Part shown: in pieces, positions 60,701 through 64,000 of the stretch
Numbering within the stretch: position 1 is the stretch's first letter
Layout of the letters: each line of letters opens with the position of its first letter
Origin: Uloborus plumipes
Lineage: Eukaryota; Arthropoda; Arachnida; Araneae; Uloboridae
Assembly: GCA_038373865.1 (NCBI GenBank)
Contig: JAXGGA010001106.1
Location: 62,001-126,000, forward strand
DNA: 64,000 bases
Direction: 5' to 3'
Program-made: the position numbers and the translations under genes
The notes under the pieces: model-generated
What the model was told of the DNA's origin: nothing
What the model saw: only the letters and a program-made list of their open reading frames with translations
The model's database searches: none

Positions 60701-61176
60701 TCACAGCCCCATTCTCTGTCATCAGAAGGTCTTTTTAACCCCCTACTCCCCATCACTAAAAACATTTTATTTTTCTTCAAACTTGGACAAACATTTTTTT
60801 CTAAGTAGCTTTTATACTTTTCGCCTTATATCACAAACTGACACATTAAAAATATATAATAAATAAAAGAAAAAAAATCCACATGGAAGCTTTACCTTTT
60901 AACACCCTTTTCATTGCCATCATAAGGCTGTACAAACCACTTCCCAAGGCGAGAAAATCCCTTAGATAGCAAACTCCTACATGAAGATAAGAAAGAAGTT
61001 GGGTTAAATATTCACATGAAAAAACAGCAATTCAACAATTGCATATACAGCTCTAGCCTAATTAAAATACAATGAAAAAGAATATTACCTTTCTATTAAG
61101 TTGTGTAACGCTTTAAAAAGAAGAGTTCTACATTCGTATGAAAGACCATTTTCCCACGATCCTTGCTCAGGATCCG
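27619..61176 (-). CDS. MED13: Mediator complex subunit 13 (MED13 / skuld), all but the N-terminal exons
   Basis: Subunit of the CDK8 kinase module (with CDK8, cyclin C and MED12) that docks the module on core Mediator and controls its access to RNA polymerase II; nuclear. I traced 25 coding exons (separate entries). All phases close and give 2,048 codons to the TAA at 27621-27619; metazoan members have about 2,200-2,600. Seen in order: N-terminal domain ([50 protein letters not shown]), LTPPTSP degron-like motif, a long disordered Ser/Thr/Pro region, [19 protein letters not shown] with a Cys-rich CVCNMN/CTCGFSA block, [14 protein letters not shown], and the C-terminal MedPIWI region ([91 protein letters not shown]). 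The N-terminal exons, with the expected LW.FWWG motif, lie beyond the right edge. Introns hold many transposons. Confidence 0.97.
27892..28076. mobile_element. TA-flanked MITE, family A copy 3
   Basis: It sits in the last MED13 intron with TA on both sides. The ends are CTGTCGGTCCCCCTTAA and, inverted, TTAAGCGGGGCTGACAG. Internal order is the same as copy 2. Confidence 0.85.
28587..28705 (-). CDS. MED13: MED13 exon: [13 protein letters not shown]
   Basis: It encodes [20 protein letters not shown], then [14 protein letters not shown], as in HPLDS..TSDVLRFVLE. Donor GTATGA, phase 2 out. Confidence 0.94.
29765..29929 (-). CDS. MED13: MED13 exon: [19 protein letters not shown]
   Basis: It encodes [20 protein letters not shown], then [20 protein letters not shown] and VFLK, nearly identical to the family. 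Acceptor attgtAG, donor GTGAGT, phase 0 on both sides. Confidence 0.96.
30470..30721 (-). CDS. MED13: MED13 exon: [17 protein letters not shown]
   Basis: An acidic stretch [20 protein letters not shown] is followed by [20 protein letters not shown] and GLGRHSPF. It is equivalent to the family (FD)LLD...DD.D.DI.NILP.SP..SP block. The donor is taken as AGG|GTAAGT, which keeps phase 0. Confidence 0.9.
32028..32448 (-). CDS. MED13: MED13 exon: [19 protein letters not shown]
   Basis: It encodes [68 protein letters not shown] and [14 protein letters not shown], all in family order. Acceptor tttgtAG, donor GTATAT. Confidence 0.96.
32993..33222 (-). CDS. MED13: MED13 exon: ELGEMFGD and [14 protein letters not shown]
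   Basis: It encodes [38 protein letters not shown] and [13 protein letters not shown], a close match to the family (LAP.KDKQ.ELGE.FG and DQRW.LASCTD..GELLE). Acceptor tttgtAG, donor GTAAGA. Confidence 0.96.
33348..33544. mobile_element. TA-flanked MITE, family A copy 4 (decayed)
   Basis: The ends are worn (cagtaaatcttggcactggc on the left; ..gggtcgacag|TA on the right), but internal blocks aatattatttct? like aataatatttcttggaactg and atgttaaagat match the family. Orientation is as copies 1 and 5. Confidence 0.7.
33789..35337. mobile_element. Unclassified element nested in the TTAA-flanked copy
   Basis: It is bounded by AGCCTACTTTCCC (33789-33801) and its inverse GGGAAAGTAGGCT (to about 35337). 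Inside are a short repeat of cgccaagtccaaaaaat (about 33861-33925) and the 147-base tandem array. No target duplication or coding is clear. Confidence 0.55.
34040..34625. repeat. Tandem array with exact 147-base period, 4 units
   Basis: The marker TAATAAC / TACTAAC recurs at 34044, 34191, 34338 and 34485, exactly 147 bases apart each time. Each unit holds cttttgaa.tgaacagtccg, a T run, gttcgaaagatct, and gttcaac.ttgaaccgttca. Sequence differs between units at many bases, yet the spacing is unchanged. Confidence 0.85.
36226..36417 (-). CDS. MED13: MED13 exon: [15 protein letters not shown]
   Basis: It encodes [20 protein letters not shown], then [20 protein letters not shown], as in LK.LAFS.F.QCR and KTLTGFGPG. 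Acceptor tttcctAG, donor GTAAGA, phase 0 on both sides. Confidence 0.95.
37297..37541 (-). CDS. MED13: MED13 exon: [11 protein letters not shown]
   Basis: A Ser/Ala-rich start is followed by [40 protein letters not shown] and NIHLQ, matching the family A(I/V)V.Y...PFT and PPH.K segments. Acceptor gtttcAG, donor GTACTG. Confidence 0.94.
38260..38415 (-). CDS. MED13: MED13 exon: [13 protein letters not shown]
   Basis: It continues CRYHL with [20 protein letters not shown], then a Thr/Pro-rich linker to AFRTEP. The family has DLGPYLASLPLDSSLL at this place. Acceptor cttgtAG, donor GTATGT. Confidence 0.9.
38826..38890 (+). mobile_element. Possible hAT-type repeat fragment
   Basis: CAGGGCCGTATTTAAGCGG with a nearby GGGGTTTAAACCCC palindrome. 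The CAGGGCCGT start is shared with the complete element at 54640-54796, but no right end was found. Confidence 0.3.
39250..40539. mobile_element. TA-flanked pogo/mariner-like element, 1.29 kb, defective
   Basis: TA at 39248-39249 and 40540-40541. The ends are CCGTAAAATGGGGTG, perfect inverted over 15 bases. The block gttccgattcacccc recurs near 39263, 39428, 40122 and 40499. On the minus strand about 39975-39690, [20 protein letters not shown] and [12 protein letters not shown], then after breaks EIIPEDAM, look like the C-terminal tail of a pogo-type transposase, with stop codons. It lies in a MED13 intron. Confidence 0.65.
40669..40978 (-). CDS. MED13: MED13 exon: [15 protein letters not shown], start of MedPIWI C-terminal region
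   Basis: It encodes [47 protein letters not shown] and [11 protein letters not shown]. Acceptor cttttcAG, donor GTAATT, phase 1 out. Confidence 0.96.
41567..41664 (-). CDS. MED13: MED13 exon: [21 protein letters not shown]
   Basis: It encodes [20 protein letters not shown] and [12 protein letters not shown], as in P.P.PIP.FL.GYD.D.L.LSPFAL.YWE. Acceptor tttccAG, donor GTTTGT, phase 0 out. Confidence 0.94.
42816..42980 (-). CDS. MED13: MED13 exon: [14 protein letters not shown]
   Basis: It encodes [20 protein letters not shown], then [16 protein letters not shown]. The family has LLSLQPVLQDAIQ and GPLTWQQFH(K/R)(M/L)AGRG. Acceptor tttccAG, donor GTATTG. Confidence 0.95.
43134..43532. mobile_element. 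Tigger/pogo-like MITE
   Basis: TA at 43132-43133 and 43533-43534. The ends are CAGTAGAGAACCAATTATCC and, inverted, GGATAAAAGGTTCTGTACTG. Inner blocks (cccggataactg, cccggttttctgg) occur on both sides. 399 bp in a MED13 intron, no coding. Confidence 0.8.
44179..45008 (-). CDS. MED13: MED13 largest exon: SIPEAHSL and Cys-rich block
   Basis: 830 bases. It encodes [84 protein letters not shown] and [12 protein letters not shown], an uninterrupted match to the MED13 middle block. Acceptor ttcttacAG, donor GTTAGA, phase 1 out. Confidence 0.96.
45949..46177. mobile_element. TTAA-flanked (piggyBac-like) MITE, copy 2
   Basis: TTAA at 45945-45948 and 46178-46181. The ends are CCTTTTGGAACTGGGC and, inverted, GCCCGGTTCCTAAAGG. 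The 229 bp are non-coding. This is the cleanest copy of the family and serves as its reference. Confidence 0.88.
46271..46494 (-). CDS. MED13: MED13 exon: [14 protein letters not shown]
   Basis: It encodes [35 protein letters not shown] and VYKPSWT, equivalent to the family F.Y.Y.....GSS.FAPL..LPSQ..P.....C.Y..SW segment. Acceptor ttttcAG, donor GTGAGT, phase 2 out. Confidence 0.92.
46790..47411. mobile_element. hAT-type element with near-perfect 8-bp duplication
   Basis: Flanks ATATAGAT (46782-46789) and ATATAAAT (47412-47419). The left end is CAGTAGTTCCTAAAATGGTC; the right end inverted is CAGGGGTTCCCAAACTTTTT, followed on both sides by GTGGACCCC-type sequence. 622 bp, no intact transposase. 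This end form is typical of hAT-Charlie-type repeats. Confidence 0.85.
47751..47920 (-). CDS. MED13: MED13 exon: [11 protein letters not shown]
   Basis: It encodes [40 protein letters not shown] and [10 protein letters not shown]. (M)(Y/F)PTPPSLE is a hallmark of MED13. Acceptor aattttAG, donor GTAACG. Confidence 0.94.
48577..49371 (+). repeat. Dispersed repeat, CCCGGC..GCCCGGG family, copy 2
   Basis: The head is gggtacccggccctgcccgg; before the end it reads aaaatcggtccagtagtttg and it finishes in tatgtatatagat. Layout and length match copy 1 at 1917-2762. It sits directly before the small MED13 exon at 49404. Confidence 0.55.
49404..49500 (-). CDS. MED13: MED13 small exon between TP-rich and PTPPSLE exons
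   Basis: It encodes [20 protein letters not shown] and [12 protein letters not shown]. Placed by good borders (gtttcAG, GTATGC) and phases 0 to 1 that join both neighbours. It has no conserved motif. Confidence 0.75.
49742..50014 (-). CDS. MED13: MED13 exon: TP-rich, [14 protein letters not shown]
   Basis: It encodes [20 protein letters not shown], several further LTP motifs and [20 protein letters not shown], the last like the family DLDNLF.SDED block. Acceptor aatacAG, donor GTAAGA, phase 0 on both sides. Confidence 0.9.
50239..50520 (-). mobile_element. Non-LTR retrotransposon fragment, RNase H-adjacent Cys motif
   Basis: The minus-strand frame holds [39 protein letters not shown], close to the RLRTGH..L..HL...G....C.(L)C(N)SG...(D)(S)EHL..C motif after the RNase H domain of many arthropod LINEs. 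It is a short relic in a MED13 intron, sense to the gene. Confidence 0.6.
50524..50739 (-). pseudogene. Unidentified coding-like fragment in a MED13 intron
   Basis: A 71-codon frame includes [20 protein letters not shown] and [20 protein letters not shown], preceded by an acceptor-like aattAG. Composition is protein-like rather than low-complexity, but I do not recognise it. It may be part of the adjoining retroelement or a processed gene fragment. Confidence 0.3.
51332..51539 (-). CDS. MED13: MED13 exon: [12 protein letters not shown]
   Basis: It encodes [20 protein letters not shown], then [20 protein letters not shown] and IKVE. The K.K.PYEF..E.DEE block matches the family. Acceptor atttttAG, donor GTAAGT, ending phase 0. 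Confidence 0.88.
51808..51893. repeat. Duplicated perfect palindrome
   Basis: Positions 51808-51850 form a perfect 43-base palindrome (21-base arms around one C; inner arm CGGCACATAAAACAGTTAA). A second, shortened copy follows at 51858-51893 (arms CATAAAACAGTTAA around one T). It is in a MED13 intron. Confidence 0.92.
52600..53108. mobile_element. TTAA-flanked (piggyBac-like) MITE, second family
   Basis: TTAA at 52596-52599 and 53109-53112. The ends CCCTTCACTGCACG are perfectly inverted over 14 bases. A 16-base palindrome GTGCCAGATCTGGCAC lies just inside the left end, and GTGCCAT/ATGGCAC half sites recur inside. 509 bp, no coding. Confidence 0.9.
53832..54136 (-). CDS. MED13: MED13 exon: VSSPYPNSN to [10 protein letters not shown]
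   Basis: Low-complexity Asn/Ser/Thr-rich sequence leads to [30 protein letters not shown]. Acceptor ctttcAG, donor GTAAGT, phase 0 in and 2 out. It is less conserved and placed by phase and continuity. Confidence 0.85.
54640..54796. mobile_element. Small hAT-type MITE with 8-bp duplication
   Basis: Flanks GTCTCTTG (54632-54639) and GTCTCGTG (54797-54804), one mismatch. The ends are CAGGGCCGTCATTTA and, inverted, TGAATGACGGGCCTG. At 157 bp it is non-coding. Confidence 0.85.
55205..55844 (-). CDS. MED13: MED13 very GC-rich exon, disordered region
   Basis: It continues from CNCSR with CKGNANQEK, then Ala/Ser/Pro-rich sequence with [47 protein letters not shown] and [20 protein letters not shown], ending KEKIVTDM. 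At 640 bases it is one of the largest exons. It is far more GC-rich than the locus, with G/C at most third positions. Acceptor tttgcAG, donor GTAAGG. Confidence 0.9.
56492..56773. mobile_element. TTAA-flanked (piggyBac-like) MITE, copy 3
   Basis: TTAA at 56488-56491 and 56774-56777. The ends are CCTTTAAGAACTGGGTAGTG and, inverted, ..ATCCAAAAGG. It shares gaggacggggttga.atcttc and ccctttggagc with copies 1 and 2. It ends 49 bases downstream of the donor of the GC-rich exon at 56826. Confidence 0.8.
56826..57246 (-). CDS. MED13: MED13 GC-rich exon with LTPPTSP motif
   Basis: It begins [19 protein letters not shown] (conserved) and then runs into Ser/Gly-rich sequence with LTPPTSP (57079-57059), [18 protein letters not shown] and CNCSR. 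Base composition is strikingly GC-rich compared with both flanking introns. Acceptor ctcttacAG, donor GTATGC, phase 2 out. Confidence 0.93.
58539..58718 (-). CDS. MED13: MED13 exon: [15 protein letters not shown]
   Basis: It encodes [20 protein letters not shown], then DWHHFYPL and SAVEVIVG. This is the family CP.G..GTLTGQ.(F/Y)K block. The donor is GTTAGT, a weaker form, but the next exon joins in phase and in homology. Confidence 0.94.
59428..59573 (-). CDS. MED13: MED13 exon: [14 protein letters not shown]
   Basis: It encodes [40 protein letters not shown] and a short tail, as in the family SF.FFLHGDS.VC.S segment. Acceptor tttttacAG, donor GTATAT. Confidence 0.94.
60896..60976 (-). CDS. 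MED13: MED13 exon: [10 protein letters not shown]
   Basis: It encodes [20 protein letters not shown] and NEKGVK, matching the family R.GKWFV.PY block. Acceptor catgtAG, donor GTAAAG, phase 2 in and out. Confidence 0.93.
61089..61176 (-). CDS. MED13: MED13 exon (first in window): [11 protein letters not shown]
   Basis: It encodes [20 protein letters not shown] and KALHNLIER, the conserved N-terminal domain block. Its acceptor is ttcaatAG and its donor GTAATA. It needs one base from the previous exon and ends in phase 2. Confidence 0.93.
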
Positions 61177-63087
61177 CTATTGAAAAGAAAAGAAGTATAA
61201 GAACTCATACAACACCAAAGCCACAATGAAACAAGTCAACAACTAGTGATAAGTTTTGTACTGTCAATGTTATTATCAATTATTTATTTACATACATACA
61301 AGTATATTATTAAGTAGGAATTAAAATTCCAGGTTATTCCAGTCCAGGTATTTTTACATGAGCCCCTTTATATGAACAACTGATTGAACTTTATGAAATT
61401 TAGTTTTAAATTTAAAAAAATTTAAAAATTGGAAAAATTTTGCCGGTGGATATCGCTAAATTCCAATTTTGGACCTAAGGTTTTTTGTTTCTTTGGAATT
61501 CATAATTTTGTGAAATGGATTAAATTTCCTTCCAAATAAACCCTCGGAAATTCCGTAAAAACGCAGAATGACATCAAAATACGGTGTTCTGAAAATATGA
61601 CATTTTTAACACTGATACAAAGTTATAAAACTATGTCGGAAACACGAAAATAAATATTTTAAAATAAGACTAATTCAAATAAATTTTTAAAGACTAGTTA
61701 AAATAAGTCAATTCTTAAGACTAATCTTAATTATACTGATAACATTCAAAATTCAACTTAATTGATATGTGTTCTTTTGTTACGCTTACTGATGTTTATC
61801 ATCTTGATAAACGACAATTATTATTTCAATGGTATTGAATGTTTTCTACTTTCCTGAAAAACGACGAATAATAGTATGTCTCACTGTTTATTCAAGTTTT
61901 CCAAACACGAAAATCCTTGGTCCCGTTCCTGACCATACGCATATATCACGCAAATTTTTCCAAAGGGGTGATGCAGAAAGAGTACTCTGCATCTGGTATT
62001 CGTTATGACCGGTTTTTTGTGGGGTTTATTTCTTACTATGTACTACGCTGTTCGCAGGCAGATTTATATTATGAAATCGAGACCTTGCATCAACGTACTA
62101 AAAAAGACCATATCTTATTTTTTTATTTTTTTTTTTTTTTTTCATGTTCATTTAAACTCTGGATGTTCCGAAAGAAAATAAAGACGCACACAATTTAATT
62201 TGTACATCTCTAATAGTTTTGCAGATGCAGAAAACTAAAATTACTTCCAAAGTCTGCAATTTACAAGTTGACTCATAAATTTTTAATAATTTCATACAAA
62301 AAAATAAATAAAATAAGAAAGAAAAAGAAGGAAAATCCTTCATTAATATCAATGTTACTTTGTAATCTAAAGATTGACTAACATCAAACTGCTATCAACT
62401 ATCGAAAGAGAAGCAAGTTTTAAACCTTCAAATTAAATTATTCTAATAAAGAAAAGGCGGAAAATAACCGCATTTGAATCTCCGCAATCAAGCGATTCAA
62501 CGAAGAGTAAAAAAAATAAGAGAAACACGGATTTAAAATTCGTTAGATTAGATGCGTATGGTAGAGGGGGGGTAGAGAAGAGGAGACTATTACGTATAAA
62601 GGCTGAGGAAGTGCGTGCAATGGAAAGAACTTGCAGCTGTCAGCGATTTACAACCAACAGGTGTTAGAAAACTAGCTACGAACTAGGCGGAAAAAATAAG
62701 GAAGAATAAAATACAGAGTCAAAAAGAAAGTAAAAGTTAAAAAACGGTGGCCGAAAATTAAGCCGAATGAAAAATAAATTTCCACGAAGTAATGAATTCC
62801 ATTGAAATGCTTTGTAAGCATATTCCAAAGAGTTTGCCCACAATGTAGTACACGTTTCAACTGAATATTTTGCCCTAAATAATCCGAATAGAAAAATGAC
62901 GAACTTGACCTTCTTGCAAACTAACAAGATAATGTTCCAAGCAAAGCAGCTACAATCTTAGCGACCAAAAGGATCAGAAATACGATTGGTTTCTCATGTT
63001 TCTATTATTCACTAATTAAATAACTGCAAATCCCAAATTTGCTATTACTCAAGAAGCAACCTAGTAGAACGTAAGTTTAATATTTAC
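61177..63087 (-). other. MED13: Upstream MED13 intron, no coding seen
   Basis: AT-rich DNA with no conserved N-terminal MED13 motif. The short frames on both strands lack splice or homology support. Confidence 0.45.
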
Positions 63088-63175
63088 CGTCAATCGGGAC
63101 AACGTTGCTAAGTGGGACATCTTTGCATGTTTTAGAAAACGCTCTACGAAGTTCTATTAGCTCATAGATAGGCAT
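63088..63175 (-). CDS. Possible alternative first coding exon of MED13 or exon of an unknown gene
   Basis: From the ATG at 63175-63173 the frame reads MPIYELIELRRAFSKTCKDV, then PLSNVVPID, and ends at donor G|GTAAAT. Its single leftover base matches the phase required by the MED13 exon at 61176-61089. The frame is open about 19 codons upstream of the ATG. It does not resemble the normal MED13 N-terminus, and a one-in-three phase match is weak evidence. Confidence 0.25.
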
Positions 63176-63510
63176 AGGGTAGATTCTTTGTGAAATGAAA
63201 CCACTACCACAACTATTAGCTGATTTTGGAACTTAGTAGTGCTTTATCGCAAATATTGTTTCTAAATTGAAGGGCTTGAAAGATGAAGGGGCTATGTTAC
63301 ATTTTAAAAAATGGACACTCTGTGCAATGGTAAGCAATGAATACAGGTAAGCAAATAAAACTTGGTACATCAAGCAGTAGATGTCAATAGACCATTTTCA
63401 TACGCACACTAATGACAAAACCAGAAAACAAAAATGCTGCAACAACAAAACTTTGTGACTTTAACTACTCGCAATTTCTGTTTCGTCACATAACCCCTTC
63501 AATTACCATA

Positions 63511-63662
63511 CTGTTGGCCCCTCTTAATCAGGTAACGAATACCACGCGCAGACGAATAAAACATCCGGGAGCAGAATATTTCTCCATGCCATAAGCGCAG
63601 TGTTAAAGTTCCCCAATAAAATTTCTTAGAACCGATGATATTCGTTTAAGCGGGGCCGACAG
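63511..63662. mobile_element. TA-flanked MITE, family A copy 5
   Basis: TA at 63509-63510 and 63663-63664. The ends are CTGTTGGCCCCTCTTAA and, inverted, TTTAAGCGGGGCCGACAG. It has a small internal deletion compared with copies 1-3. Confidence 0.8.
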
Positions 63663-64000
63663 TACTGGCAATGTGTTGAAACTAAGGACTCTCGGGGAGG
63701 CCCAACAGCGAGGGGCGGTTGAACAAAAACCCCTAATTTACTTTGCTGCGCCCCTGATTTCCATCAACTATTACACGGGAAAAAATATAAATTCTAAAAT
63801 CTTCAGAAAATTTGTTGCTTTCCAACTGAAATTACAATCAAAGAATAGGCGACGGACAAGTCAAAGAGTAATTCGATTTTTGACGGAACAAAAGAGAAAT
63901 GGAGTTGTGGTAGGCGAATTGCCAGAACACACCATTCTCTTGCGAAACACCTAAAATAGGAGGGTCAAAAGATCTTCCGCAACAGAATTCCGGAGCATAT

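Noticed and set aside
60441..60808. Plus-strand frame of 87 codons near 60545
   Set aside because: No domain, no splice support, within a MED13 intron with T runs.

Overview
The window is animal nuclear DNA: AT-rich, with short exons split by long AT-rich introns with GT/AG borders, and many small inverted-repeat transposons, a tRNA-derived SINE and decayed retroelement pieces. The proteins read as arthropod-like. An AT-rich, transposon-loaded chelicerate such as a spider fits best, but that is inference; no marker here fixes the taxon. LAYOUT: (1) 1-7545, minus strand: the 5' half of a lysosomal phospholipase B-like (PLBD / lamina ancestor) gene. Five coding exons (275 codons) are in view and the 3' half lies beyond the left edge. 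(2) 8.2-11.8 kb: non-coding, with a TA-flanked MITE, an inverted pair of an unnamed repeat and a tRNA-derived SINE. (3) 11819-12866, plus strand: a complete single-coding-exon gene for a sesquipedalian/PHETA protein (PH domain plus C-terminal F&H motif, endosomal OCRL partner). (4) 12.9-17.3 kb: transposon-rich intergenic DNA, including a hAT-type MITE with a perfect 8-bp target duplication. (5) 17.3-27.6 kb: about 10 kb of AT-rich DNA in which I recognise no transposon. It may be a long 3' UTR; it holds one GC-rich possible terminal coding exon at 19979-20233 (minus). (6) 27619-61176, minus strand: the main gene, Mediator subunit MED13 (skuld). I traced 25 coding exons by homology. Every splice phase closes and the joined frame is open for 2,048 codons to the stop; only the N-terminal part (roughly the first 100+ residues) is missing beyond the right edge. 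(7) 61.2-64 kb: probably the upstream MED13 intron or 5' region, with a possible alternative first exon at 63088-63175. The three genes have no evident joint function: PLBD works in the lysosome, PHETA in endosome recycling, and MED13 links the CDK8 kinase module to core Mediator in the nucleus. I found no RNA gene, CRISPR array, virus or toxin gene. The most unusual features are two very GC-rich MED13 exons in an AT-rich locus, a 147-bp-period tandem array nested in a TTAA-flanked element, a perfect duplicated palindrome, and the transposon-free 10 kb next to MED13.
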